Source of the DNA: Aquabacterium sp. NJ1
GTDB lineage: Bacteria; Pseudomonadota; Gammaproteobacteria; Burkholderiales; Burkholderiaceae_C
Assembly (NCBI RefSeq): GCF_000768065.1
Contig: NZ_JRKM01000001.1
Location: 2,356,001-2,420,000, forward strand
Direction of reading: 5' to 3'
Length of the DNA stretch: 64,000 bases
Both the position numbers and the translations under genes were made by a program. Shown in pieces: positions 38,776 to 52,722 of the stretch. The notes under the pieces are model-generated. The model saw only the letters and a program-made list of their open reading frames with translations, made no database searches and had not been told where the DNA came from. Every line of letters begins with the position of its first letter. Position 1 is the stretch's first letter.

Positions 38776-39162
38776 ATGAGCCAAGCCCCCATCAACCATG
38801 CCGTCCACTGGTTCGAAATCCCCGTCAGCAACATGGCCCGCAGCGTGGCCTTCTACGAACGCCTGCTGGGCGTCACCCTGCGCCCTGAAGTCATCGCCGG
38901 CATGGAACTGGCCATCTTCCCTGCCACCGACCCCAACGCCGTCAAGGGCTGCCTGATGGCCGTCGAGAAGGTGTCACCCCACACCGATGGCGTGCTCATC
39001 TACCTCAACGCCGGCCCCTCACTCAACGCCGTGCTGGCCCGGCTGGAAGCCTGCGGCGGCACGCTGCTGACACCCCGCGTGGTGCTGCCCGGCGGCATGG
39101 GCTGCTTTGCGCACATCACCGACCCTGACGGCCAGCGCATCGGCCTGCACGCGCTGGACTGA
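38776..39162 (+). CDS. VOC-family (glyoxalase-fold) protein, copy A
   Basis: 128 residues with a vicinal-oxygen-chelate fold: HWFEIPVSNMARSVAFYERLLGV begins the first beta-alpha-beta unit, GVLIYLNAG the second, and GCFAHITDPDGQRIGLHAL ends the fold. Small VOC proteins bind a metal and act on dicarbonyls or bind toxic compounds; the substrate here is unknown. It differs from copy B (43123) at only three residues (6, 80 and 96). The ribosome-binding site AAGGAG (38764-38769) lies in a hairpin (GGAGGCTC 38747-38754 with GAGCCTTC 38767-38774) that is also kept in copy B. Confidence 0.85.
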   Translation: MSQAPINHAVHWFEIPVSNMARSVAFYERLLGVTLRPEVIAGMELAIFPATDPNAVKGCLMAVEKVSPHTDGVLIYLNAGPSLNAVLARLEACGGTLLTPRVVLPGGMGCFAHITDPDGQRIGLHALD

Positions 39163-39198
39163 CACAAGCACCGCGTCGACTGCTGTCACACTGCGCCC

Positions 39199-39477
39199 AT
39201 GCGCCGAGCCGATCGCCTCTTCCAGCTGCTGCAACTGATACGCGGACGCCGCCTGTCCACCGCGGCCTGGCTGGCCGAGCGCATGGAAGTCTCGGTGCGC
39301 ACGGTCTACCGCGATGTGGCCGCCTTGCAGGCGCAGGGTGTGCCCATCGAAGGCGAGGCCGGCGTGGGCTACCGCGTGGCCCGTGACTACAGCCTGCCAC
39401 CGCTCATGTTCACCCCCGAACAAGCCCAGGCCCTGGTCGCCTCGGTGCGCATTGCGGTCAACATGATTAAGGACTGA
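39199..39477 (+). pseudogene. Truncated WYL-type regulator, copy A
   Basis: The first 85 residues (RADRLFQLLQLIRGRRLS, a YafY-type helix-turn-helix with VSVRTVYRDVAALQAQG) are identical to the complete copy at 43546. After SVRIA the sequence changes to VNMIKD and stops. Only the winged HTH and linker remain, and the WYL ligand domain is lost. The cut coincides with the left edge of inserted, AT-richer DNA, so it is a truncation by insertion/replacement. A truncated product could still bind DNA and compete with the full copy. Confidence 0.85.
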
Positions 39478-39528
39478 TTTAGTACGAATGCATGCTTTCA
39501 TGGAAGAATGCAAAGCCCTTTTATTTAA

Positions 39529-41289
39529 ATGGAGAGGTCTGTGCATTCAAATTTAATTACCCCAATCCGCCTGAAAGCCCTTACTTGCAAAATATTCATA
39601 GGGATTTTCTCGGCCGCCATTACTGGCTATGCGTTGGCTGATGTGTCGTCGTGGGTTTCGACCACAGCACCGGATATCACACCCGATCCAGGTGCGGCAG
39701 GCACCTTGAGCACTTACGGACTCGAATACTCGGTCGGAGCCAACAGTTCCACCATTGGTCAGCATGGTATTTTGGTGGGGCCGACAGATGCCTTTGGGGC
39801 ACAAGAGGCGATCAAAAGGCCGCTGGTTGTCTTTGTCCATGGCGACCACGCACGTTGCCTGATCGATGGCGTTCCTTCAGACCCCAATCCATACGTCAGT
39901 TGCCCACCGGCAAACCGGGTCCCCAGCTACAAAGGATATCTGGGCCTTCAGCGGCGTCTGGCAACGCGCGGCTATATTTCGATTTCCATTGATGCCAATG
40001 AAATCGCGCGCAACGCCACAGCCCTGCAAGCCGCGCCCGATGCACACATATCTCTGCTGAAAAGCTGGACTGATTCACGGCTGGCGCCCAATCTGTTCTT
40101 GTTTGGTGCCGCTCAAAATACAGACTTCAGCAAGGTTGTATTGGTGGGTCACTCTGTAGGCGCCGTTGCCGTCAACGATGCGGCCTTTCAAAACAAGATT
40201 CAGCAAGCAAGCGGGACGTCCATGCCCGTCTGGAATCCTGTGGGGCAGATACTGATCTCGGGCGGAGGCTCGGAGCAGCAGGCCGCAACCCTCGGGGTTC
40301 ACACATTGAATTGGCTGTCCGAATGCGACAATGTCAATGTAGCTGCACAAGGGATGCTGGATAAAGATATTCATCACGATTACGTGACATTGCGCTCCTC
40401 CATTTTGGTTCGGGGGGCCAATCACAATTATTCAAACAGCGTCTGGACAGACGACGATGATGACTACGGTCAAGTTACAAACAAAATTCAAAAAGGCTTG
40501 GAATGCGGCTTCGTGGATGCGAACGGGCAACCCATCACCAATACTGTCAGGCTATCGTTGAATGATCAGCAAACCATCACAAAGTCCTATTTCACTGCCG
40601 CAGTGGCTGCGTTCGTTTCGAACGACGTCAATGCCTGGAAAGCCATTGACGGTACGCCCGGGCATTTGCCCTCCTCTGGTGTGGCAGGCGCCACGGGCCC
40701 TGAAATCAGGGTGTCTGGAAAGGGTCGGCGGCGAAATGATTTCGTTCAAATTTCGCTCGATACCTTAAATGTCGCGGCATCGAACCCTGACGTCATGACG
40801 GCCAATTTGTGCGACTCCAGCTCATGCACCTCCGCCGCCGGCATCTCAGGGGCGCAGAGGTCGCAATTTTGGATCGCGGGCAGTTCTTCTGCGGTTTCCG
40901 TGAAATGGACGGGGCTAGGCAGCAAGGTATCGCTGGCACACAAATCCACAGTCGATGGTGGGCTCTTGGGCGTTATGCCTGCACACCGTCAATTGGGCTT
41001 GCGCATTGCACAATTACCTTCAACCGGCGCGTTGACGCAATCGCCTATTTCTCTGAACGTCACCATACGCGACATTGGCAGCCATACGCTTGATCTTGGA
41101 ACAGTCACGGTCAATCCGTTGGTCAGCTTGGCCAATACAGGGCCAATATGGGCTCAGGAAGTCCGCGTTCCCGTTCCTGCTGCCAAGGGATTTGATTTCA
41201 CTTCGATCGTCAGCCTTGATTTGACGCCGCTGTCGCCCTCCACGGGTCAAATTTGGGTGTCCGATGCATTCGGTTACCTTCCAAATTAA
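39529..41289 (+). CDS. Secreted alpha/beta hydrolase in an insertion
   Basis: 586 residues from ATG 39529. An in-frame GTG at 39541 with GGAGAGG just upstream is an equally good start. A signal peptide (CKIFIGIFSAAITGYALAD) leads into an alpha/beta hydrolase domain: KRPLVVFVHGDHARC (oxyanion region), the nucleophile elbow VLVGHSVGAVAV (GHSVG, Ser) and a candidate catalytic His in VRGANHNYSN. An extended acidic DDDDDYG may bind calcium. The C-terminal 230 residues are beta-rich (a possible binding module). Likely an extracellular lipase/esterase or polymer hydrolase. Base composition is AT-richer than the neighbours. It replaced the original gene segment between the truncated WYL gene and the leuS fragment. 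Confidence 0.75.
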   Translation: MERSVHSNLITPIRLKALTCKIFIGIFSAAITGYALADVSSWVSTTAPDITPDPGAAGTLSTYGLEYSVGANSSTIGQHGILVGPTDAFGAQEAIKRPLVVFVHGDHARCLIDGVPSDPNPYVSCPPANRVPSYKGYLGLQRRLATRGYISISIDANEIARNATALQAAPDAHISLLKSWTDSRLAPNLFLFGAAQNTDFSKVVLVGHSVGAVAVNDAAFQNKIQQASGTSMPVWNPVGQILISGGGSEQQAATLGVHTLNWLSECDNVNVAAQGMLDKDIHHDYVTLRSSILVRGANHNYSNSVWTDDDDDYGQVTNKIQKGLECGFVDANGQPITNTVRLSLNDQQTITKSYFTAAVAAFVSNDVNAWKAIDGTPGHLPSSGVAGATGPEIRVSGKGRRRNDFVQISLDTLNVAASNPDVMTANLCDSSSCTSAAGISGAQRSQFWIAGSSSAVSVKWTGLGSKVSLAHKSTVDGGLLGVMPAHRQLGLRIAQLPSTGALTQSPISLNVTIRDIGSHTLDLGTVTVNPLVSLANTGPIWAQEVRVPVPAAKGFDFTSIVSLDLTPLSPSTGQIWVSDAFGYLPN

Positions 41290-41300
41290 ATGAAGTTTCA

Positions 41301-41328
41301 GCGGGCCCATATGGGCCTGCTTTGTCAT
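41301..41328 (+). terminator. Hairpin after the secreted hydrolase gene
   Basis: GCGGGCCCAT (41301-41310) with ATGGGCCTGC (41311-41320) is a nearly perfect inverted repeat, one G-U pair, followed by TTTGTCATTT. It stands 12 bases after the stop of the hydrolase and is a probable rho-independent terminator. Confidence 0.65.
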
Positions 41329-41675
41329 TTCCTTTCTCGTCTGGCCACGCCCATTTACATGGGCAATACCAAGATCAGTGCCCGCGCGCCAACTTCGCCG
41401 ACAGCCCCTGCGAGAATCTGCGTCATGGCATCGAGGTAGCGGCCCAAGGTGGCCTGCCTTTGACTGCACCGGCCTATGACGCCACCCTCACAAAGGCGAG
41501 GCGAGCACTCGCTTGTTGGTGCAAAAACGTGTCCCAGTCCTGCATCCAACGGGTCGCCCAGCAACCGATCCGAGCACGGGCGCGCCCCTTTCGCCCCTTT
41601 CAATAATCAAGCAATTGACTCATCTCCGCCCGACGCTTTTCCCAGGCGGCGGGCCTCTTGTTTTTCTGGCGCTCC
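41329..41675. other. Non-coding stretch between the hydrolase and the leuS fragment
   Basis: No convincing gene. It holds a small inverted repeat GCCCAT/ATGGGC (41349-41364). Near 41590-41607 it has the sequence GCCCCTTTCAATAATC, which resembles the leuS promoter (GCCCCTTCCTATAATC at 46298-46313). The right part therefore appears to be the duplicated leuS leader. The left part is unassigned. A minus-strand frame (41355-41603) has no recognised homology and was not called. Confidence 0.5.
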
Positions 41676-43803
<2,128 letters not shown>

Positions 43804-44469
43804 CGCAGCCGGCTGGACCCGGCCCTGGCCGCGCAGGCCGAAGACGCGCTCAGCAAGATCCTCAGTGTGCTGCCGCTGGACAGCCGGGCCGCCGCGGACA
43901 GCCTGCCGCTGCATGCGCCCTCGCGCCCGCATGACGAGCTCGTGCTCGATCGGCTGGGCCAGCTGCGCCGCGCCATCGAAGCACGCCGCCTGGTCCACCT
44001 GGACTATGCCGATGCCGAAGGCAAACCCAGCCAGCGCACCCTGCGCCCCCTGGTCTGCCTGTACTGGGATTCGGCCTGGACGCTGTCGGCCTGGTGCGAG
44101 TTGCGGCAGGACTTTCGCCAGTTTCGGCTGGATCGCATCCAGCAACTGGCCGTTGACGAACAGACCTTCGCCGATGAGCCGGGCAAGACCCTGGCCGACC
44201 TGCTGCGCCGGATCAAGCTGCCTGATGCCACATCCTGACGCCACCTGAGTGTGGCCACGCCCCCGCAGCCAACCGATCCACAACGGCGGGCACCCGCCAC
44301 CCGCTCCGTCCAAGCCCGACTAGGCAGCGTGCCTGGACACTGCTAGGCTGCACGCCGTAGTCCAAGCAGTCCAAGAAGCAGTCCCGCAGTAAACGGCGTG
44401 CGCCCCATGCTCCCACCCAGGAGGCCTGTGGCGCACATGTGCAAGCGTTGAACTCGCCTAGGAGGGCAC

Positions 44470-45282
44470 ATGGGTTTGCTACGCGAATCAGTCAAAGCCG
44501 CCATCGATCACCTCGCCCCTGGGTGGATGGCACAGCGGTACCTGCGCCGCATCGAAGCAGCCACCCTGGCTGAAAAAGAGATCTCGCTGTTGCCCCTGCT
44601 GTGCCGGGCCGACAGCCTCGCCGTGGACGTGGGCGCCAACCAGGGCCTGTACGTGCACCACCTGCTGCCCCTGGTCAAACAGGTGATCGCGTTTGAGCCG
44701 CTGCCCGGCATGCAGGCCCAGCTGCAGCGCTTTTACGCCGACAAGATCCGGCTGGAGCCCGTGGCCTTGTCACGCGCGCCAGGCCGTGCCCAGCTGCGCA
44801 TGCCGGCCGGCAACCCGTCGTGGGCCACCATGGCGCAGACCAACCAGCTGGAGCTGGCGCAAGCCGGCCAGGCCATCGAGACGGTTGACGCCGAAGTCCG
44901 CACGCTCGACAGCTACGCGTTGCACAACGTCAGCCTCATCAAGATCGACGTGGAAGGCAATGAGGAGGCCGTGCTCGAGGGCGCCGCGGCCACCCTGGCA
45001 CGTGAGCGGCCCAACCTGGTCATCGAGGTGGAAGAGCGGCACAACACCGGCTCGGTGCTGCGCGTGGCCCGCTTCCTGGGCAACCTGAGCTACGAGGGCT
45101 TCTACCTGCTGGACGGCGATCTCAAGCCCATCAGCAGTTTTGATGCCGCCCATGACCAGGACATCCACAACGTGGGCCTGCAAGGCAAGGTCGGGCGCTA
45201 CATCAACAACTTCATCTACGTGCCGCGTGAGCGGGTCGGCACCTTGTTGAGTGCCTGCCACCCCACGCAGCCAACCCAATAG
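44470..45282 (+). CDS. FkbM-family methyltransferase
   Basis: 270 residues. It has the SAM-binding motif AVDVGANQGLYV at about residue 55, the acidic VIAFEPLPGM after strand 2, and the FkbM-specific motif SLIKIDVEGNEEAVLEGA near residue 155, then LVIEVEERH. FkbM enzymes methylate hydroxyls on sugars or macrolides and occur with surface polysaccharide genes. The start ATG 44470 has a strong AGGAGGG ribosome-binding site 5 bases upstream. An upstream AGGAGG at 44419 precedes no good start. The 230-base leader (44239-44469) shows no other gene. The convergent neighbour is a PEP-CTERM protein gene. Confidence 0.88.
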   Translation: MGLLRESVKAAIDHLAPGWMAQRYLRRIEAATLAEKEISLLPLLCRADSLAVDVGANQGLYVHHLLPLVKQVIAFEPLPGMQAQLQRFYADKIRLEPVALSRAPGRAQLRMPAGNPSWATMAQTNQLELAQAGQAIETVDAEVRTLDSYALHNVSLIKIDVEGNEEAVLEGAAATLARERPNLVIEVEERHNTGSVLRVARFLGNLSYEGFYLLDGDLKPISSFDAAHDQDIHNVGLQGKVGRYINNFIYVPRERVGTLLSACHPTQPTQ

Positions 45283-45314
45283 CGCCGGGGCAAGGGGGCA
45301 TGCGCCCCCTCCCA

Positions 45315-46085
45315 TCAAGCCCGACGCCGACGCGCCGCCACGCCCACGATGCCCAGGCCAGCCAGCAGCATGGCCACCGAGGAAGGCTCCGGCACGGCCG
45401 CGGCAGGCACATTGCCCTGCACCACGGCCTGCGCGTTGTTCAACACGGTCAACTGCACCTTGGTGTCGTAGCTCAAGGTGGACGGCGCATCGCCCATGTT
45501 GCCCGAACCACCGTTGTACAGGGCGAGCAAGTAAAAGGTCTGCCCATATTGGAAGCTGAAGTCCCCCGACTGATGTTCTGTCAGCGCGCCCAGACCGCTC
45601 ACATGCGCGTGGTAAGCGTCCAGGACAGGTGCCACACCAAACGGATTGTTGGCCGTTCCTTGCCCCTGGTAGGCGCTCAACTCGCTTGGTGTCAGCATGT
45701 GATCGAACAAGAACAAGGTCACGCCCGCATCACCCGCCACGCCCTGCTCTTGCAGCACGCTGTCAACCGTCAGCCGCGCCTGGCCGGCGCCCACGCCGCC
45801 GGTGATCTGCACAGCGTCCTGCCAGACAAAGCTCATGCCCACCGTGCCGTAATCGTTGTTGCTGCGCTGGATCTCCAGGTGGTCAGCCGCACCGAATGTG
45901 GATGAGAACGCGGCGGCGGCATACCCGGTCTTGGCCTGCGCCTGCACGGTCAGCGGGCCCAGCGCGTAACCCCCCTTGCCTGGCGTGCCATCGTCAAACC
46001 CGATGCCACCCCACGAACTGCCAGCCGCACTCGCCGCGCCAGCACACGCCATCAAAGCCACGGCGCTCCATTGCTTCATGCTCAT
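45315..46085 (-). CDS. PEP-CTERM sorting domain protein
   Basis: 256 residues with a signal peptide (MSMKQWSAVALMACAGAASA) and a C-terminal exosortase signal: VPEPSS, the hydrophobic helix VAMLLAGLGIVGVAA, then RRRRA. The body is beta-rich and glycine-rich (GVGAGQARLTVDSVLQEQG, FLFDHMLTPSEL), without enzymatic motifs. It is predicted to be exported and anchored or released with exopolysaccharide. The motif is the canonical PEP, unlike the first PEP-CTERM gene in this window (PEA). The gene lies between FkbM and leuS, divergent from leuS. Confidence 0.88.
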   Translation of the reverse strand: MSMKQWSAVALMACAGAASAAGSSWGGIGFDDGTPGKGGYALGPLTVQAQAKTGYAAAAFSSTFGAADHLEIQRSNNDYGTVGMSFVWQDAVQITGGVGAGQARLTVDSVLQEQGVAGDAGVTLFLFDHMLTPSELSAYQGQGTANNPFGVAPVLDAYHAHVSGLGALTEHQSGDFSFQYGQTFYLLALYNGGSGNMGDAPSTLSYDTKVQLTVLNNAQAVVQGNVPAAAVPEPSSVAMLLAGLGIVGVAARRRRA

Positions 46086-46297
46086 TTCAACTCCTTTGTT
46101 TGCATGTGTGTAAGAACCGCTTACATCCTACAAATTCGGGGGTGATGCACGCTGGTCACGGCGCCGTCAACGCATGGGTAAACCGGAGGCCTTTGGCATA
46201 GATCAACTCGCCGCGCCTTCCGCAAGCCAGGGCACCCGGCTTATCGGACACCGGGTAAGGCATCTCGAGCAAACCGACGGCCTGAGCGCCTTCCTCT

Positions 46298-49095
<2,798 letters not shown>

Positions 49096-49100
49096 AGCGC

Positions 49101-49760
49101 ATGAACCACGCACGCCGCCACTGGCTGAGCCAGACCCGCCGCCTGACCCTTGCCGTGGCCGCCGTCACGGCCATGGGCGTGCTGGGCGCCACCAGCGGCT
49201 GCGGCTTCAAGCTGCGCCGCAACTACGACATGGCCTTCAAGACCATCCAGCTCACCGGCTTTGCGGGCAACTCGCCCATGGCCGCCGAGCTGGCCCGCGC
49301 ACTCGAAGCCTCCGGCGTGTCCGTGGTCGACAGCACCCTGGCGGCCGCACAGGCAGCTTCTTCGGCCACCGTGCCCAGCAGCCACATCGTGTTCGAGGCC
49401 CTGCTGGACAAGCGCGACATGGCGGTATCCACCACCACGGCCTACGGCCAGATCCGTGACGTGACCGCCCGCAACACCCTGCGCTTCCAGATCAAGCGCG
49501 GAGATGGCAGCACCCTGCTGCCCGCCGCCGACATCGCACTGGCGCGCGACATGACCTACAACGAAAAGGACGCCCTGGCCAAGCAGGACGAACTGGCCGC
49601 GCTGCACAAGGCCATGCAGTCCGACATCGTCAACCAGTTGCTGCGCCGCTTGGCGGCCATCCGGCCTGATCAGCTGATCACACCCAGCGAGCCGCAGCTG
49701 CCATCGGTGGTGCACGCCCCCTCGGCGCCATCGGCCCCTGACGCCGCCGCGTCACGCTGA
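49101..49760 (+). CDS. lptE: LPS-assembly lipoprotein LptE
   Basis: 219 residues. It plugs the LptD barrel to insert lipopolysaccharide into the outer membrane. A lipoprotein signal (LTLAVAAVTAMGVLGATSGC) precedes GFKLRRNYDMAFKTIQLTG, the LptE-typical CGFxLR start, with a C-terminal alpha helix and a low-complexity Pro/Ser/Ala tail. The start is ATG 49101, 5 bases after leuS; an in-frame GTG at 49092 overlaps the leuS stop (GTGA). The order leuS-lptE-holA is conserved in many proteobacteria, which supports the call. Confidence 0.93.
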   Translation: MNHARRHWLSQTRRLTLAVAAVTAMGVLGATSGCGFKLRRNYDMAFKTIQLTGFAGNSPMAAELARALEASGVSVVDSTLAAAQAASSATVPSSHIVFEALLDKRDMAVSTTTAYGQIRDVTARNTLRFQIKRGDGSTLLPAADIALARDMTYNEKDALAKQDELAALHKAMQSDIVNQLLRRLAAIRPDQLITPSEPQLPSVVHAPSAPSAPDAAASR

Positions 49761-49790
49761 GCCGCCCCGAACCGAGCACCCCAAGGCCCC

Positions 49791-50849
49791 ATGCAACTGC
49801 GCCTGGATCAACTCGCCGCCCACCTGCAGAAAGCTGCCGGTGCGCTCAAGCCCATCTACACCCTGTATGGCGACGAGCCCCTGCTGGTGCAGGAAGGTGG
49901 CGATACGGTGCGCCAGGCCGCACGCGCCGCTGGCTACACCGAGCGCCAGGTGCACACCGTCACCGGCGCCTACTTCGACTGGTCCAGCCTGCTGGGTGCG
50001 GCCAGCGAGATGTCGCTCTTCGGGGACAAGCAGTTCATCGAGATCCGCATCCCCTCGGGCAAGCCCGGCAAGGACGGCTCGCAGGCCCTGCAGCAATACT
50101 GCGAAGCCGCACAAGGCAACGATGGGGTGATCACCCTGGTCACCCTGCCCCGCCTGGACAAGACCCAGCAAGGCAGCGCCTGGTTCACCGCGCTGGACGG
50201 CATCGGCATGACCCTGCGCTGCGACCCCATCGAGCGGCAGCAGCTGCCCCTGTGGATCGCGCAGCGCCTGGCCGCACAAGGCCAGCAGGTCGAGCCCGGT
50301 GAGGCCGGCCAGCGCACCCTGGCCTTCTTCGCCGACCGCGTGGAAGGCAACCTGCTGGCGGCGCACCAGGAAATCGTCAAGCTCGGCCTGCTGCACCCAC
50401 CCGGCACGCTCACCATCGAGCAGATCGAAGAAGCCGTGGTCGACGTGGCCCGCTTCAATGTGTTCAAGCTCAGCGAAGCGGTGCTGTCCGGCCAGATCGA
50501 GCGCACGCTGCGCATGATCGACGGCCTGGAGGCCGAAGGCGAGGCCGCCGTGCTGGTGCACTGGGCCCTGGCCGAAGACATCCTGGCCCTGCACCGCGCC
50601 CGCGCCGCCCTGGATGGCGGCAAGCCTCTGCCCATGGTGCTGCGAGAGCAACGCGTCTGGGGCCCGCGCGAGCGCCTGTTCGAACGCATCCTGCCGCGCA
50701 CCCGCGGCCCCGCCCTGGCCCGCCTGGTGGCCTCGGCCAGCACGGTGGACGGCATCGTCAAGGGCCTGCGCCACCCGCAATGGCCCGAAGACCCGTGGGA
50801 AGCCTTGCGCCGCCTGGCGCTGCAACTGGCCAAGGTCGCCAGCGCCTGA
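49791..50849 (+). CDS. holA: DNA polymerase III subunit delta
   Basis: Clamp-loader subunit that opens the beta sliding clamp. 352 residues. It has the AAA+-like fold without an active ATP site: MQLRLDQLAAHLQ at the start, IYTLYGDEPLLVQEGGDTVRQAARA, VIVTLP-like VITLVTLPRLDKTQQG, and the C-terminal VEGNLLAAHQEIVKLGLLHPPGTLTIEQIEEAV. It is the last gene of leuS-lptE-holA and starts 30 bases after lptE. Confidence 0.95.
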   Translation: MQLRLDQLAAHLQKAAGALKPIYTLYGDEPLLVQEGGDTVRQAARAAGYTERQVHTVTGAYFDWSSLLGAASEMSLFGDKQFIEIRIPSGKPGKDGSQALQQYCEAAQGNDGVITLVTLPRLDKTQQGSAWFTALDGIGMTLRCDPIERQQLPLWIAQRLAAQGQQVEPGEAGQRTLAFFADRVEGNLLAAHQEIVKLGLLHPPGTLTIEQIEEAVVDVARFNVFKLSEAVLSGQIERTLRMIDGLEAEGEAAVLVHWALAEDILALHRARAALDGGKPLPMVLREQRVWGPRERLFERILPRTRGPALARLVASASTVDGIVKGLRHPQWPEDPWEALRRLALQLAKVASA

Positions 50850-50918
50850 TCTCGTCAGGCGCCCCTGAAGCGCCCTTAACGCGCCCCTGACGCCCCCCTG
50901 ACTCAGGGCCATCCTGCG

Positions 50919-50961
50919 CTGGAAAGCCCGCACAGGCCGCCGCCAAGGCGGTTGTTATAGT
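50919..50961 (+). promoter_or_regulatory. Conserved promoter segment of acyltransferase paralogue 2
   Basis: CTGGAAAGCCCGCA (50919-50932) and TATAGT (50956-50961) followed by CACCTGTTGGATG match the arrangement before the paralogue at 37333. It lies about 70 bases before the GTG start at 51034. Seen in both copies; function inferred. Confidence 0.5.
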
Positions 50962-51033
50962 GCCCCGGCACCTGTTGGATGGCGCCCGATCAATCTTGTT
51001 CACACGGCGCCGAACCCGAGCTGGAACCCTGTT

Positions 51034-52380
51034 GTGGCCGCCCCTGATCTGATCCCGCTGAACCGATCCGAACACATGTACTGGGCCGCCGAAGGCTACC
51101 TCGGCCCCATCAACATCCCCTTCGTCCTGCGCTTCGATGCGCCCGTGAGCACCGAGCTCATGCGCCAGACCATGCGCGAGCTGGCCACGGCCTTCCCGCG
51201 CATGCGCGGCGTCATCGAACCCACGGCCTTCAGCTACAAGCTGCGCATCCTCAGCGACGAGCGCCAGATCGACCAGCTGTTCGACAACGCCTTTCGCGTG
51301 CAGCCAGGTGTGGACGCGTCCTCGCGTGAAGCCCTGCGGGCCCTGCACGACGAGTTCATGAACCACAGCATCTGCATGGAGCGTGGCTTGCCCTGGGTGG
51401 CGCGCTTCGTGCCGCACCCCACGCAACCCGCCCTGCTGTTTGCCATCAACCACATCATTGGCGACGGCCGCTCGATGGTGCAGATGCTGTGCGCCATCAT
51501 GGCCCGTCTCAGCGGCCAGCCGATGACCGCCTGCCAGGTCGACAACCCCACCATGCTGCCGGCCGTGATGCCGCCCAAGTGGTGGCAATGGCCCGCCAAC
51601 ATCGCCCGCTGGTGGCGCAACAGCCGTGCCGACAAGGCCGCGGCCCATGGGCGCCACATCGTCACGCTCAACCGCCAGCCCAGCACGCGCTACACCACCA
51701 CGGGGATCTGCTACCACGACATCCCCTGCCCGGCCGACACCATGAAGGCCCTGGCCAAGCGGTACGGCACCACGGTCAACACCCTGCTCACGGCCATCGT
51801 GGGCAACACCTTCCTGGCCCTGGCCGAGCAGGACCCCCAGGCCACCGCCGCCATCCGCATCTCGGTGGATTTGCGCCGCTACTTCCCAAAACGCACGGCG
51901 CCCGAGTTCGGCAACTTCGTGCACTCGTTCACGATCCTGGCCAACCGGCAGGCCTCCATGGGCGAGCAGATCAACGACCTGGAAAACCAGGTCAAGACCC
52001 ACCTGGCACGCTACAGCTCGCGCGACTACGCCCTGCCCCTGCTGTTCTACGAGCTGCTGCCCTTGCTGGGCCGCCGCCTGTTCAGCTACCTGATCTTCAA
52101 CAGCAAGGTCAAAGGCAGCCTGCCCACCTTGAGCTGCCACTTCAGCAACCTGGGCGCCTGCGAGTTCATCAACCCCAAGGACGCCAGCGTCCGCCTGCAT
52201 GAACTCTGGCCGGCCACCCTCAGCACCGTCTTCCTGATCGGGGCCGTGATCCTCAACGGCAAACAGTTCCTGTGCCTCGTCCACCAGAAAGACGAAATAC
52301 CGCACGAAGCGGTGGAGGCTTTCCGCGCCGAGTTCGACCGGCAGATTCAACGCGTCATGCAGGAGTCGCAGGCCACGTGA
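51034..52380 (+). CDS. Condensation/wax-ester-synthase-like acyltransferase, paralogue 2
   Basis: 448 residues from a GTG start (MAAPDLIPLNRSEHMYWAAEGYLG). It is closely similar to the protein at 37333 along its whole length: LNRSEHxYWAAEGYLGPIN, NHIIGDGRSMVQML (HHxxxDG variant with Asn for the first His), SVDLRRYFPKRTAPEFGNFVHSF and LSCHFSNLG. The Asn in NHIIGDG replaces the first His of HHxxxDG, while the second His and Asp-Gly are kept. This may alter, but not necessarily abolish, catalysis. Substrates are unknown. The leader is conserved with paralogue 1. The gene ends before a 342-base gap. Confidence 0.72.
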   Translation: MAAPDLIPLNRSEHMYWAAEGYLGPINIPFVLRFDAPVSTELMRQTMRELATAFPRMRGVIEPTAFSYKLRILSDERQIDQLFDNAFRVQPGVDASSREALRALHDEFMNHSICMERGLPWVARFVPHPTQPALLFAINHIIGDGRSMVQMLCAIMARLSGQPMTACQVDNPTMLPAVMPPKWWQWPANIARWWRNSRADKAAAHGRHIVTLNRQPSTRYTTTGICYHDIPCPADTMKALAKRYGTTVNTLLTAIVGNTFLALAEQDPQATAAIRISVDLRRYFPKRTAPEFGNFVHSFTILANRQASMGEQINDLENQVKTHLARYSSRDYALPLLFYELLPLLGRRLFSYLIFNSKVKGSLPTLSCHFSNLGACEFINPKDASVRLHELWPATLSTVFLIGAVILNGKQFLCLVHQKDEIPHEAVEAFRAEFDRQIQRVMQESQAT

Positions 52381-52722
52381 AGTCCCACACGAAATAGGGT
52401 GTTTTTGTGGCCCTCATGGGCACGCCCCACCCTTCACCCCCGCGCCAAGATAGCCGATAGACAGAGGTCAGACAAAAGTGACCCACGTTTCTAAAGGCTG
52501 TATATGGAACGGATCGAGCAACAACAAACCAGTACAAAGACGATTCCGGCAAAATGTGAACCTCAGGCCCAGGCGCGGCCAGACCATGTGACCGGAACAT
52601 CCGCATGCAGTTGGCTGGATTCCGCCATGGCCATCTGGTTGCGCGACGATGACGCCCGGCGCCTGATGCGCCCGGATCACGCCCCGGGCACCTGCTGATC
52701 GCCGAGGTCTACCCGCCCCTCC
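52381..52722. other. 342-base gap without a recognised gene
   Basis: A mixed-composition stretch with an AT-rich part near 52457-52510 (CAGACAAAAGTGACCC, CTGTATATGG), which may be the promoter of the GGDEF-EAL gene. A 64-codon frame (52504-52698) has no ribosome-binding site and no recognisable sequence, so I do not call it. Confidence 0.4.

Larger units (their letters stand above)
38377..39455 (+). repeat. Direct repeat copy A: acyltransferase end, VOC gene, WYL gene start
   Basis: This stretch is repeated at 42769-43803 with only scattered base changes, covering the acyltransferase 3' end, the whole VOC gene and the first 85 codons of the WYL regulator. A 45-base extra segment at the acyltransferase C-terminus is found only here. 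Beyond 39455 the copies diverge abruptly, at the point where foreign DNA begins in copy A. Confidence 0.9.

Noticed and set aside
41355..41603. 82-residue minus-strand frame between the hydrolase and the leuS fragment
   Set aside because: No ribosome-binding site and no recognisable sequence; part of it overlaps the duplicated leuS leader.
52504..52698. 64-residue frame before the GGDEF-EAL gene
   Set aside because: No ribosome-binding site, no recognised motif, composition of intergenic DNA.
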